This document shows positions 43,135-52,890 of a stretch of 64,000 nt of DNA, piece after piece. Origin of the DNA: Prolixibacteraceae bacterium. GTDB lineage: Bacteria; Bacteroidota; Bacteroidia; Bacteroidales; Prolixibacteraceae. Made by a program: the position numbers and the translations under genes. The stretch spans positions 143,158 to 207,157 of the forward strand of contig DOAQ01000007.1 of assembly GCA_003506435.1 (NCBI GenBank), read 5' to 3'. The first letter of the stretch is position 1, and every line of letters starts with the position of its first letter. Below the pieces are notes generated by a model that saw nothing but the letters and a program-made list of their open reading frames with translations, did not search any database and was not told the DNA's origin.

Positions 43135-43142
43135 CAAAGGTA
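43135..43142 (-). promoter_or_regulatory. -7 box of the nadB-nadC-coaX operon
   Basis: On the reverse strand TACCTTTG, an exact TAnnTTTG, followed by CTCC, gives a leader of about 28 bases before the nadB ATG. Confidence 0.6.
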
Positions 43143-43312
43143 TAAAATATGGACAGTAGTTTTAATTTCCACTACTTTATTTTAAACGACTTACTCTGTG
43201 TATATTGAAAACATTACCCTTTGGCATTGTTTCAGCAGAAAAAACCTTACGAATATCTCCGTTTACGCTGATTAGAAATTGAACATTGATTTTTAAACAG
43301 AAACAAAAAAGG

Positions 43313-43903
43313 CTAATTCAGGGAAGGATTTTCAGGATAATTGACCCACAGAGAATATTTGCCTCCTACAGCTTTCACTGCTTCTTCCCATAATTCCTGT
43401 TCCGAGTTGCGCATCACTTCACTTTGCTTCATTTCGGAAACCAGCCACGAATTCTCCCTGATCTCTTCTTCCAACTGACCCGGGGCCCAACCCGAATACC
43501 CGACAAAAAACCGAATTTGGCTGGCCGTAACGATTCCCGAACGGATTTGATCTTTCAGCACGTCGAAGTCGCCTCCCCAGTACAGGTTTTCCTTGATATG
43601 AATACTTCCCGGAATCTGGTCTCCCAGCGAGTGGATAAAATATACTGAATCGGGACTTACCGGTCCTCCGAGGTACACTTCGGCATTGAAACCCGGCAGG
43701 TCGTCAAATAAATCATGAATCGGAAAATCAACTGGTTTGTTCAAAATAAAACCCACAGCGCCTTTCTCACCATACGAGGCAAGAAGGATGATCGACCGGT
43801 TAAAATAGCTACCCGGGAGAAAAGGTTCGGCAATTAAAATCCTGCCTTTTTCCGGTTCAACATCGTTGGTCTTAATGCGAAATATGTCGCTGTTCAGGTT
43901 CAT
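43313..43903 (-). CDS. YqgE/AlgH family protein
   Basis: A 196-residue protein of the UPF0301 family. GRILIAEPFLPGSYFNRSIILL, KGAVGFILNKP, YLGGPVSPDSVYFIHS and FVGYSGWAPGQLEEEI are the conserved blocks in normal order. Its biochemical job is not established; in Pseudomonas AlgH is linked to alginate control. It is a stand-alone gene, with short AT-rich gaps on both sides. Confidence 0.92.
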   Translation of the reverse strand: MNLNSDIFRIKTNDVEPEKGRILIAEPFLPGSYFNRSIILLASYGEKGAVGFILNKPVDFPIHDLFDDLPGFNAEVYLGGPVSPDSVYFIHSLGDQIPGSIHIKENLYWGGDFDVLKDQIRSGIVTASQIRFFVGYSGWAPGQLEEEIRENSWLVSEMKQSEVMRNSEQELWEEAVKAVGGKYSLWVNYPENPSLN

Positions 43904-44076
43904 TTTTCATCTTTATCCTGTTACAATTTAGTAAAAATCAAATAACTATCAAACACTTACAGATTTTTGTTTCTGCAAAAATGTAGTTTTCTTTGAAGTA
44001 AACTTCGATTTTTCGTTAAAAAACAAGGATATACGGGGATTTCTACCCGGAGAAAATTTTCAAAAAAAGAAATAAT

Positions 44077-44379
44077 TTATTTTTCTTCAATGATGATAAA
44101 AACATCTTCGTTTTCCTTCTTCATCTGAAATTGCTCGCGGGCAAACTTTTCCAGGTTTTCATCATTAGTTTGCAGTTCATAAAATTTTCGTTGATCGGCC
44201 TCAATTTTTTCCCTGTAAAATTCTTCCTGTTCTTCCAGTTGCCGCAGTTTGTCGCGATTTTGATAATGTTGCAGAAGGTTGTGCTCGTCGAAAAACATGA
44301 TCCAGACAAAAAAAGAAATGAAAACAAGGAAATACTTGTTTCGGATTTTCGACCAGACGATATGTAAAATGTTTTTCAT
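44077..44379 (-). CDS. FtsB/DivIC-type septum formation protein
   Basis: A 100-residue bitopic protein. A short cytoplasmic start, one membrane helix (KYFLVFISFFVWIMFFD, ~15-31), then a coiled coil (~35-70) and the conserved DENLEKFAREQFQMKKENEDVFII tail. It matches the FtsB/DivIC group that joins FtsL and FtsQ in the divisome. No other division gene is adjacent. Confidence 0.85.
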   Translation of the reverse strand: MKNILHIVWSKIRNKYFLVFISFFVWIMFFDEHNLLQHYQNRDKLRQLEEQEEFYREKIEADQRKFYELQTNDENLEKFAREQFQMKKENEDVFIIIEEK

Positions 44380-44423
44380 TTTATTGCCTGAATTTTAGGC
44401 AAATTTACATTTTTTTCAGAAGC

Positions 44424-44451
44424 AAAAAAGGAGATGTTGAATTCATCTCCT
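44424..44451 (-). terminator. Terminator after pruA
   Basis: On the reverse strand AGGAGATG, a 7-base loop, CATCTCCT, then TTTTTT. It lies 38 bases after the pruA stop. Confidence 0.8.
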
Positions 44452-44488
44452 CATATTTTGATTTTATCCGGATATTCCGGACAAAATT

Positions 44489-46126
44489 TTATTCCTCGTC
44501 GGGCATAAAATTCGGATAGGTATATGCGTACGGCGGCACAAAATTTTCTTTAATGGTGCGGATTGAAACCCACCGCAGCATATTGAAAACAGAGCCTGCC
44601 TTGTCATTGGTACCTGATCCGCGCGCACCACCAAAAGGTTGCTGCCCAACCACGGCCCCGGTTGGTTTATCGTTGATATAGAAATTACCGGCTGCGTTTT
44701 CCAAGTGTTTGGTATATTTTTCGATGTTGTACCGGTCTTGTGAAAAAATTGCTCCGGTCAATGCATAAATTGAAGTCCGGTTCACAATATCGAGCGTCCG
44801 GTCCAGTTCTTCGTCTTTATATATATATATGGTAAGAACGGGGCCAAAAAGTTCTTCCGTCATGGTAATATAATCAGGGGTTTTAGCCAGAATAACTGTT
44901 GGTTCTATAAAATAGCCAACCGAATTATCGCAATTCCCGCCAAAAAGAACTTCTGCATCGGCATCTGTTTTTGCCCTGTCGATAAAGCCTTTCAGTTTAT
45001 TGAACGATGCTTCATCAATGACTGCATTTACAAAATTGGTGAAATCTTCCGGGGGTCCCATTTTAACAGTTGCCAGTTCATTGCCCAGCCGTTCGTAAAC
45101 ATCGGGCCAGATACTTTCAGGAATGTATGCACGCGAGGCAGCTGAACACTTTTGTCCCTGGTATTCGAAAGCCCCACGCACCATGGCAATGGCAAGCGCT
45201 TGGCAATCGGCCGTTTCATCGGCAAAAATAAAATCCTTGCCTCCTGTTTCGCCCACAATACGCGGATACGATTTGTACTTGTAAATATTTTCGCCGATGG
45301 TTTTCCATATACTTTGAAAAACTCCTGTTGAGCCGGTAAAATGGATACCGCCAAAATCAGGCGAACTGAAAATCACATCGGCAGCAGCAGGCCCTGAGAC
45401 AAACACCAGGTTGATCACTCCATCAGGCAGACCGGCTTCCTGAAGAATCTCCATGATAACGGCGGCTGAATAAATAGCAGTTTTTGAAGGTTTCCAAACC
45501 ACCACATTCCCCAGCATGGCAGGTGCTGACGGCAAATTTCCGGCAATTGAAGTAAAATTAAACGGGGTCAGTGCAAAAACAAAACCTTCCAATGGCCTGA
45601 ATTCGTTGTAGTTCCAAACACCCGGAGCCGAATCGGGTTGCATCTTGTAAATATCGGTCACGCATTTCACACCTAAACGGAAAAAATCGGCCATTTCACA
45701 GGCCGCATCAATTTCAGATTGAAAAATATTTTTCGATTGCCCCAACATGGTTGCAGCATTCATTTTTGCACGATATGGTCCGGCCAGTAAATCGGCCGCC
45801 TTTAAAAATACAGAAGCACGATGTTGCCACGAAAGACCTGCCCATTTTTCCCGGGCTATCATAGCAGCATCAACTGCCTGTTGTACATGTGAAATATCTC
45901 CCTGTGAGTAATACCCCAGAGTGTGCTTAATTTCATGCGGGGGAAATATTCTGATTTTCCGGTCCGTGGTAACTTCCTTTCCTCCAATGATCATCGGGAT
46001 GTCGACTTCCTTCGATCTCAGTTCTTTCAACATAGCCTGAACCTCCGTCCTTTCAGGGGAACCAGGGATGTATGTTTTTACCGGCTCGTTCGTTACATCC
46101 GGTATCTTATAGAATCCTTTTGACAT
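44489..46126 (-). CDS. pruA: 1-pyrroline-5-carboxylate dehydrogenase
   Basis: A 545-residue aldehyde dehydrogenase that oxidises glutamate semialdehyde to glutamate in proline breakdown. The catalytic Cys lies in YQGQKCSAASRAY (~300-312), the general-base Glu in PRIVGETGGKDF, and the NAD site in VVWKPSKTAIYSA and FTGSTGVFQ. It ends with QQPFGGARGSGTNDKAGS. The separate (non-PutA) form is usual outside Proteobacteria. It forms a single-gene unit with its own terminator. Confidence 0.95.
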   Translation of the reverse strand: MSKGFYKIPDVTNEPVKTYIPGSPERTEVQAMLKELRSKEVDIPMIIGGKEVTTDRKIRIFPPHEIKHTLGYYSQGDISHVQQAVDAAMIAREKWAGLSWQHRASVFLKAADLLAGPYRAKMNAATMLGQSKNIFQSEIDAACEMADFFRLGVKCVTDIYKMQPDSAPGVWNYNEFRPLEGFVFALTPFNFTSIAGNLPSAPAMLGNVVVWKPSKTAIYSAAVIMEILQEAGLPDGVINLVFVSGPAAADVIFSSPDFGGIHFTGSTGVFQSIWKTIGENIYKYKSYPRIVGETGGKDFIFADETADCQALAIAMVRGAFEYQGQKCSAASRAYIPESIWPDVYERLGNELATVKMGPPEDFTNFVNAVIDEASFNKLKGFIDRAKTDADAEVLFGGNCDNSVGYFIEPTVILAKTPDYITMTEELFGPVLTIYIYKDEELDRTLDIVNRTSIYALTGAIFSQDRYNIEKYTKHLENAAGNFYINDKPTGAVVGQQPFGGARGSGTNDKAGSVFNMLRWVSIRTIKENFVPPYAYTYPNFMPDEE

Positions 46127-46313
46127 TTTCTGATAGTTATTATTCGTATTTCTCCTATTACAAAACTATCGATTGCACATTTTTTATTTGCTAATAAAAG
46201 TCAGCGACAAAAATCAGCTTTTATTTTTTTGGGGAGCCTAACATAAAAACCTATCGGAATTTAAAAATTGCTATATTAGTGCGATTTTAAACAATCTGAC
46301 CGTCATACGTTGA

Positions 46314-48401
46314 ATGCTTAAAACACTAATAAGTTTTATACGAAAAAGACACCGTATTGATTCTGAAGATGAGCTTCGGAAGTTTATTGCACTCTCATTA
46401 ATCAGCATTGCCGGATTAGTATTGGCAATATCGCTTTTGGCGCGCGACCTTGTCGGTTCCTATTCAGAAGAAAACATTCCCGGTGATATCGCTTTGTTCA
46501 TGGTGTTCAGTCTTTTTTCATACAACCTCCATTTCGGAAAAATGAAGTGGGCTGTGAATACCGTTTTTCTTCTGCCTTTTGTCGCCTATTTTTTTTATAT
46601 ATCGAATGAATATTCGCCGTATCCTATTCCCGATTCCATCCATCTGACGGTATGGAGCCTGCTGCCGGGTTTTTTATTCCTTTTGCTTTTTGCTGAAAAA
46701 TCATATAAAATAGCTATCTACTATTTACTGATTGCCGGTGCGTTGGTTTATCATCTTTCCCTGGCCAACAAGCTTTCTGCCGCATTGTTCCTGCAATGGC
46801 CTTCTTCCGAAGAAATCACAAACCCATTGGTAATGACGACCATAGTATTTATGGCTTCATTCCTGATTTCGTGGTATTACCAAAGAACGATACACAGACA
46901 AAAGGAAGAAGCGCTTGAACTCAGTGAGCGCATCAATAAAACATTCAAGTTGATGCATCAGGGAATAATGGTGCTTGAAATTGAACACGATGAATTTAAC
47001 ACACCGGTTAACCTGCTGATAAAAAAGGTAAATAACTCATTCGAGAGCATGTTCAAACTGTCGTCGCGCGACCTTTCAGGAAAAGATGCCGAACTAATGT
47101 TTCCCCGCCTGTTCCGCGGCGCTTTCGACTGGAACGACATTTATTTCGTTTCAAAAAAACATAAATTTGAATTCCATGCCGAGCATCTCGACCGGTGGTT
47201 CGAGGTGTATAACATTCGTCCCGGTGGCAACCAGATAATCAGTATGTTTTGGGATGTGAGCACCCGTCAAAAAAGCATCGAACAACTAAAAGAAAGCCGC
47301 AAACGGTTTCAGGTACTACTTGAAGCAATCCCCGATATTTTCTTCATTATCGACAAGGACGGTATTTATGTTGATTTTATGCTGAAGGAAAACGACAACA
47401 TCAGGATTGACCCCGACGAGATTATCGGGAACTCGATTTATGAGGTTGGTTTTTCAGAAAAAATGTCGCGAAAAATTTTCCAGTGTATCCAAGATTGTAT
47501 TCGTTTCGATTCAATAGAAACCATTGAATATGCGCTGGAAGTTGAAAAAGGTACGGCCATGTTCGAAATGCGAATTGCTAAACTGAGCGATGAATCGGTT
47601 ATTTCGATTGCACGCGATATCACCAAACGCAAGATTGCCGAAATTAAACTGGAAGAGGCAAAAAACAAAGCGGAAGAATCGGACCGTCTGAAGTCAGCAT
47701 TCCTGGCCAATATTTCACACGAGATACGAACTCCGATGAATGCAATCATTGGCTTCTCGAAGATGGTCAGTTCTTCAGATTTCAGCATGGATGAAAAAAA
47801 CAAATTCCTCGATATCATTATTTCGAACGGCAGATTGCTGATGACCCTGATCAACGATATGATCAGCCTTTCGAAAATAGAAAGCAACCAGGTTGAACTG
47901 GTTAAATCAAACTGTCTGGTGAACAACATGCTGGTTCTCATGTACAAGGAATTCATGTTCGAAATGAAAGACAACCAGAAAGTTGCCCTGAAGCTAAAAA
48001 ATGAAAATGCCAATCCGAAATTTTCAATCTACACCGATCAAAGTCTACTGAAGGAAATACTGGAGAAACTGATCGACAATGCCTTGAAATTTACGGAACG
48101 GGGAACCGTTGATTTTGGCTACCGCACTATACAAGACGGGCAAATCGAGTTTTTTGTAAAAGATACAGGAATTGGTATCGCAGAAGAAGATATGGATAAA
48201 ATATTTGTACGTTTCCACCAGCTCGACAACGGCACCACCCGCAACTACGAAGGCACTGGCCTGGGCCTTTCAATAGCGCAACATTACGTCATGTTACTGG
48301 GTGGTAAATTAAAAGTATCATCGAAACCGGGAATGGGTTCTACCTTCTATTTTTCGCTTCCCATGGATAACCCGGACGGACATTTAAAAGTAATCCGGTA
48401 A
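46314..48401 (+). CDS. Membrane sensor histidine kinase with PAS domains
   Basis: A 695-residue sensor. Six or seven membrane helices fill residues ~24-190, without a large periplasmic loop. One or two PAS-like domains follow (~205-320 and ~330-440, with LLEAIPDIFFIIDKDGIYVDF). The HisKA helix has FLANISHEIRTPMNAIIGF with the phosphorylated His at residue 469, and the ATPase lobe (~560-690) has N, G1 (KDTGIGIAEED), F and G2 (GTGLGLSIA) boxes. No receiver domain and no adjacent response regulator, so its partner is encoded elsewhere. The signal is unknown. Confidence 0.92.
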   Translation: MLKTLISFIRKRHRIDSEDELRKFIALSLISIAGLVLAISLLARDLVGSYSEENIPGDIALFMVFSLFSYNLHFGKMKWAVNTVFLLPFVAYFFYISNEYSPYPIPDSIHLTVWSLLPGFLFLLLFAEKSYKIAIYYLLIAGALVYHLSLANKLSAALFLQWPSSEEITNPLVMTTIVFMASFLISWYYQRTIHRQKEEALELSERINKTFKLMHQGIMVLEIEHDEFNTPVNLLIKKVNNSFESMFKLSSRDLSGKDAELMFPRLFRGAFDWNDIYFVSKKHKFEFHAEHLDRWFEVYNIRPGGNQIISMFWDVSTRQKSIEQLKESRKRFQVLLEAIPDIFFIIDKDGIYVDFMLKENDNIRIDPDEIIGNSIYEVGFSEKMSRKIFQCIQDCIRFDSIETIEYALEVEKGTAMFEMRIAKLSDESVISIARDITKRKIAEIKLEEAKNKAEESDRLKSAFLANISHEIRTPMNAIIGFSKMVSSSDFSMDEKNKFLDIIISNGRLLMTLINDMISLSKIESNQVELVKSNCLVNNMLVLMYKEFMFEMKDNQKVALKLKNENANPKFSIYTDQSLLKEILEKLIDNALKFTERGTVDFGYRTIQDGQIEFFVKDTGIGIAEEDMDKIFVRFHQLDNGTTRNYEGTGLGLSIAQHYVMLLGGKLKVSSKPGMGSTFYFSLPMDNPDGHLKVIR

Positions 48402-48418
48402 CAGAATACGATCCTGTA

Positions 48419-49930
48419 TTATTTTCCCAACTGAAGAAATGCTTTTCCCAGATAATCGGTGATATCTCCTGCAATCAGCGAATATTCGCCTTGTTTTTTC
48501 GCAGCCAGATCTCCGGCAAGCCCGTGCAGGTAAACAGCAATCAGAACCGCGCCTTCAGCTCTGTATTCCTGTGCCAGCAGGCCAAGAACAATACCAGTCA
48601 AAACATCGCCGCTACCGGCGGTTGACATTCCTGGATTTCCGGTAGTATTAAAAAATACCCGTCCGTCAGGAAAACTGATACGCGTATGCGCGCCTTTCAA
48701 CACCACGATAACTTTGTATTTTGCTGAAAAAGCCAATTGTTCCTGAAGTTGCGTATACGAATCGCCGGTTTTGCCAACCAGTCGTTCAAACTCTTTGGGA
48801 TGCGGCGTTAAAATGGTATTCTCCGGAAGCAAATCCAGCCATTCCTTATTTTCAGAAAGAATATTCAGCGCATCGGCATCCAAAACCAATTTTCCGGGAA
48901 CAGCGAGCAACAATGACTTCAGCGCCCGCTGACAATTGCATTTTTGCCCGATTCCGGGCCCCACGCCAACTGCCGAAAACATTGATAAATCAGGAAATTC
49001 GGTAAACATCAGGTCCGACGGATCAATGGAGCACATGGCTTCCGGAACTGCTGTCTGAATAATTTTATATCCCTCGTGTGGCACATGGCAGGTAAGCAAT
49101 CCGCAGCCTGCCCGCAATCCGGCTTTTGCAGCCAGTATCGCCGCTCCCATTTTCCCATACGCCCCGGCAATCAGTAAGGCATGTCCGTAGGTTCCTTTAT
49201 GTGAGAATTTTCTTCTTTTTATAATTTTTTCTGAAATGAAATCTTCCGTTAGAAAATAATAGGGAGTTTGCAATTGGTTGATTGCATCGGGGTGCAGGCC
49301 AATGGGCAGAACTTCCCAATCACCCAAAATTTCATCATGTTCAGGAAAAAAGAAACTGAGTTTTGGGAACTGAAAAGTAAATGTACGACTGGCACGGGTC
49401 ACTTTCGAAAGATCGTTTTGCGAATTGTCTTCACCAAACAGACCGCTGGGAATATCAATGACAACTATCTGACAACCTGATTGATTAATCAGCGTAACAA
49501 GTTTTTCAGCGGTTCCATCAAGCTGCCGGGAAAGGCCGGAGCCAAACAAACCGTCAAGTACTAATTCGTTCCCGTTCAGAACCGGAAAGTCATTCTCGTT
49601 AGAAATAGTAAATAACCCGACCTTACCTTGTTCTACCAGCCGTTGCCAGTTAATAGCAGGCGAACCTTGTAACGCTTTGCCAAAATCGAGAAGGTACAGT
49701 TTCACCGAATAATCGTGGTCTGCTATCATGCGGGCAATGGCCATGGCATCGCCACCATTATTCCCCGGTCCGGCAAAAACCACCAATGGCTTTTCGTTTG
49801 AAATATTATATATCAACCAGTTGACAATCTGTAACGAGGCTCGTTCCATCAAATCGATATCAGCAATCGGTTCATTTTTGATGGTGTACTTATCGATTTC
49901 TGCAATTTGGCTGGTAGTGAAAATCTTCAT
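48419..49930 (-). CDS. nnr: Bifunctional NAD(P)H-hydrate repair enzyme
   Basis: A 503-residue fusion of an NAD(P)HX epimerase (YjeF_N, ~1-215, with VFAGPGNNGGDAMAIARMI) and an ADP-dependent NAD(P)HX dehydratase (~225-500, with HKGTYGHALLIAGAYGKMGAA, VLDADALNIL, TPHPKEFERL and TAGSGDVLTGI). It returns damaged hydrated cofactor to NAD(P)H. The order and length are typical. Its start overlaps the stop of the upstream AT-rich gene by 4 bases. Confidence 0.95.
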   Translation of the reverse strand: MKIFTTSQIAEIDKYTIKNEPIADIDLMERASLQIVNWLIYNISNEKPLVVFAGPGNNGGDAMAIARMIADHDYSVKLYLLDFGKALQGSPAINWQRLVEQGKVGLFTISNENDFPVLNGNELVLDGLFGSGLSRQLDGTAEKLVTLINQSGCQIVVIDIPSGLFGEDNSQNDLSKVTRASRTFTFQFPKLSFFFPEHDEILGDWEVLPIGLHPDAINQLQTPYYFLTEDFISEKIIKRRKFSHKGTYGHALLIAGAYGKMGAAILAAKAGLRAGCGLLTCHVPHEGYKIIQTAVPEAMCSIDPSDLMFTEFPDLSMFSAVGVGPGIGQKCNCQRALKSLLLAVPGKLVLDADALNILSENKEWLDLLPENTILTPHPKEFERLVGKTGDSYTQLQEQLAFSAKYKVIVVLKGAHTRISFPDGRVFFNTTGNPGMSTAGSGDVLTGIVLGLLAQEYRAEGAVLIAVYLHGLAGDLAAKKQGEYSLIAGDITDYLGKAFLQLGK

Positions 49931-50793
49931 AGTGTAGGGATTAATGTAACCCTACTATTCTCCATATTTTCATAAAAGAATCTTCCCAAAGGAGTTAAGT
50001 TATATCCTGCATCCAATAATCCCTTTGAAATTAATTCGTTTAGTATATCATTCCCAAAAAGAATTTTTTTATCCCATAACTGACTTGTAAATGCTAATTT
50101 AAAAAGTTCATAAATTTTACTCTTTTCAACATCATTTCTATTCAGCCAATTTAAAATATTGTCCAGAAAAATTTCGAAAATGTTAATATCAATATGTCTT
50201 GAGCTCACATATTCAATTTTCTTTGTTTTCTTTAATTCTTCACCCAATTCCTTTTCTTTTTTTTCTAATTCAATCCTTATCTCTGTCATACGAGAATTCA
50301 AATCATTGAAATCAACAACTTTGGAATCATAATTTTTTCTAATATCCTCTATCTCCTTTTCCAACTCAATTTTTGATAGTTTAAGCTTTTCATGCCATTC
50401 AATAAATTGATCCCTATCCTTTACAACCTTTTCGTAATATTCCTTTGGAACATTTTCATTAAAACTAGAAATTGAATTTATATACGGAATTAAACGATTT
50501 CTGTATAAATTATGTAGATATCTTGACAGTGCCAAAAGAAAATAACTTAGAACTAATGCAAACATTGTCCAAAGAATCGAAGTTCCAAGTTTATAAAGCA
50601 AACTCCATCCATCTAAAAAAGCACTGATATATTTAATCTTCTCTTCTAAAGAATAATTATCAGGAAAATGGAATGGAGCATAAAGTAATCTCCAATTATG
50701 AATAAGAAAAACGATAATTAAAGTTCCAAAAAATGGACTTTTTATTTTATCACTAATGTTCTTTTTTGTTGACAACAAAACTTCATAAACCAT
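49927..50793 (-). CDS. Orphan membrane/coiled-coil protein, AT-rich
   Basis: A 288-residue protein that I do not recognise by name. Two membrane helices (~23-42, LIIVFLIHNWRLLY; ~70-92, LWTMFALVLSYFLLAL) precede a long coiled coil (~125-195, rich in E and K), and a C-terminal ~80-residue domain ends in a winged-helix-like LLDAGYNLTPLGRFFYEN. The N-terminal KKNISDKIKSPFFGTLI pattern recurs, to my memory, in unnamed accessory proteins. Codon use is far more AT-rich than in nnr and the peptide transporter beside it, so recent transfer is likely. Its stop overlaps the nnr start. Confidence 0.65.
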   Translation of the reverse strand: MVYEVLLSTKKNISDKIKSPFFGTLIIVFLIHNWRLLYAPFHFPDNYSLEEKIKYISAFLDGWSLLYKLGTSILWTMFALVLSYFLLALSRYLHNLYRNRLIPYINSISSFNENVPKEYYEKVVKDRDQFIEWHEKLKLSKIELEKEIEDIRKNYDSKVVDFNDLNSRMTEIRIELEKKEKELGEELKKTKKIEYVSSRHIDINIFEIFLDNILNWLNRNDVEKSKIYELFKLAFTSQLWDKKILFGNDILNELISKGLLDAGYNLTPLGRFFYENMENSRVTLIPTL

Positions 50794-50931
50794 AACTCTT
50801 TGTTTTTGTGCATGTAAATTTATTCAATTTATTTTCACAAAAATTCAAAAATGAATTAGAATCTGAATATTAAAACATCTATAATTAAATACTAAGTCAT
50901 ATTTCTAATAGACACCCTGATATAAGTCAAA

Positions 50932-50961
50932 TTTAAGAACTGAAAAAGTTGATTATATTTG
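50932..50961 (+). promoter_or_regulatory. Promoter of the peptide transporter gene
   Basis: TTTA (50932-50935), an 18-base spacer, TATATTTG (50954-50961). The -7 box is exact; the leader is about 50 bases. Confidence 0.55.
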
Positions 50962-51015
50962 TCAGTATTGCAAAACCTTACACGAATACAACATTACTAA
51001 CTTAAAATTTGAGAT

Positions 51016-52830
51016 ATGCTGAAAGGACATCCTAAAGGGCTATTGGTAGCCTTTTTCGCCAACATGGGCGAGCGTTTTGGATTCTACACCATGATGGCGA
51101 TCCTGGTACTTTTTCTTCAGGCCCGTTTTGGGTTGTCAGAAGAATTGGCAGGTGATATTTACAGTTGGTTTTATTTTGGGATTTATGCCCTTGCACTGAT
51201 TGGCGGAATGCTTGCCGATGCCACCAAAAAGTATAAACTGGTTATTTTCACAGGTATTGTAATTATGCTTGCCGGGTATGCATCGCTGGCCATTCCCGGC
51301 ATGTCACTGACCATTACCGTGATCAGTTTGTTTGTGATCGCCTTTGGAAATGGCCTCTTCAAAGGTAACCTACAGGCAGTAGTCGGTCAGTTATACGATG
51401 ATCCGAAATATTCTAAACTGAGGGACAATGCCTTTATGATTTTCTACATGGGGATTAACGTTGGCGCCTTTTTTGCTCCGTTTGCGGCTACCGGAATGCG
51501 CAACTACTGGCTGAAAATGAATGGTTATCTACACGATGGAAGCCTTCCCGCATTGTGCCACCAGTTTAATAACAGCAATCTGACTGACACCACACAGTTC
51601 GCAGAACTGGCCAATAAAGCCAGCTTAACAGGCCCGGTCTCCGACCTGGCAGCTTTTGCCCAAAACTATATTGCTGTTTTTTCGCAGGGATATAATTATG
51701 CATTTGGAATTGCTGCGGGAGCAATGATTCTCTCCATGTTGGTTTATATATTCTTTCAAAAATATTTACCGAATAAAGAGAAACAACTTGTTAAAGCCAC
51801 TGACCCGGCAAACACAAGTAAGGCTTCATCCAAAAATTCGCAAGGTAGCCCGGTTGCAATTATCACTTCACTGGCAGCCGCAGCAGCAGTTACTGTTTTA
51901 ATCGGTTTATTGTTCGGAAACTATAAGACTGGCGCTGCCTTTGGTCTGTTTGCTGCCTTTGTTACCTGGATTACCATGATTTCTACTAAAGAGGAAAAAC
52001 CTAAAGTAACATCACTGATTTTGGTTTTCTTCGTAGTTGTTTTCTTCTGGATGTCGTTTCACCAAAACGGATTGACACTTACATTTTACGCCCGCGATTA
52101 CATTGTAAAAGAAGTGGGCCCGTTTACCAATTTATTTTTCACGCTTGAATCAATTCTGTCAGTAATTGGCGCTATTGCCGGTATTTTCCTGCTGATTGGG
52201 AAAAACAAAAAATTGTCGACCCGTTTGATTGGCGCATTGTTACTGGTTGTTGGCGGAGGACTTTCATACTGGTTTATTCATAGTAATGAAGCATCCAATG
52301 CTATTGCTCCTGAAGTATTCCAATCGTTCAACCCACTATTTATTGTAGCGCTGACCCCGTTGGTAATGGGGATTTTTGCCATGCTCAACAAAGCCGGGAA
52401 AGAACCTTCGACCCCGAAAAAAATCGGCATCGGAATGATTGTTGCCGCCCTTGGTTTTTTGGTTGTGCTGGTTGCTTCTCTGGGATTGGTTTCTCCTCAT
52501 TTACTGGGAGGACAGCCTGTTCCTGACAGTTCAAGAGTTTCGCCTTACTGGCTGATTGAAAGTTACCTGATTTTAACGGTAGCCGAATTATTCCTGAGCC
52601 CGATGGGACTGTCGTTCGTGTCGAAAGTAGCGCCACAGCGTTTCCAGGGATTGATGCAGGGCGGTTGGCTTCTGGCAACAGCGGTTGGTAACAAATTGCT
52701 GTTTGTGGGAAGTTTCTTCTGGGGAAAACTCGAATTATGGCAGTTGTGGCTCATTTTTATTGTCTGCTGCCTGGTTTCTGCCGCCTTCATTTTTGCAATT
52801 TTGAAACGGCTGGAAGCCGCGACCAAATAA
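51016..52830 (+). CDS. Peptide MFS transporter (POT/PTR family)
   Basis: A 604-residue proton-coupled oligopeptide importer. Helix 1 carries the ExxERFxxY element as MGERFGFYTMMAIL, and the PTR2 blocks YDDPKYSKLRDNAFMIFYMGIN and GAFFAPF follow. The remaining helices bring the total to about 14, with a long insert between the halves and a C-terminal SPMGLSFVSKVAPQRFQGLMQG block. It takes up di- and tripeptides and is a single-gene unit with its own promoter and terminator. Confidence 0.93.
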   Translation: MLKGHPKGLLVAFFANMGERFGFYTMMAILVLFLQARFGLSEELAGDIYSWFYFGIYALALIGGMLADATKKYKLVIFTGIVIMLAGYASLAIPGMSLTITVISLFVIAFGNGLFKGNLQAVVGQLYDDPKYSKLRDNAFMIFYMGINVGAFFAPFAATGMRNYWLKMNGYLHDGSLPALCHQFNNSNLTDTTQFAELANKASLTGPVSDLAAFAQNYIAVFSQGYNYAFGIAAGAMILSMLVYIFFQKYLPNKEKQLVKATDPANTSKASSKNSQGSPVAIITSLAAAAAVTVLIGLLFGNYKTGAAFGLFAAFVTWITMISTKEEKPKVTSLILVFFVVVFFWMSFHQNGLTLTFYARDYIVKEVGPFTNLFFTLESILSVIGAIAGIFLLIGKNKKLSTRLIGALLLVVGGGLSYWFIHSNEASNAIAPEVFQSFNPLFIVALTPLVMGIFAMLNKAGKEPSTPKKIGIGMIVAALGFLVVLVASLGLVSPHLLGGQPVPDSSRVSPYWLIESYLILTVAELFLSPMGLSFVSKVAPQRFQGLMQGGWLLATAVGNKLLFVGSFFWGKLELWQLWLIFIVCCLVSAAFIFAILKRLEAATK

Positions 52831-52850
52831 AGATTTTTACTGAAAGCAGA

Positions 52851-52890
52851 GATGCCGTTGAAAATTTGCTTTTCAACGGCATCTTTTTTT
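52851..52890. terminator. Terminator between peptide transporter and acs
   Basis: GATGCCGTTGAAAA (52851-52864) pairs perfectly over 14 bp with TTTTCAACGGCATC (52870-52883), then seven Ts. It serves the forward gene and lies at the end of the convergent acs gene. Confidence 0.88.
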
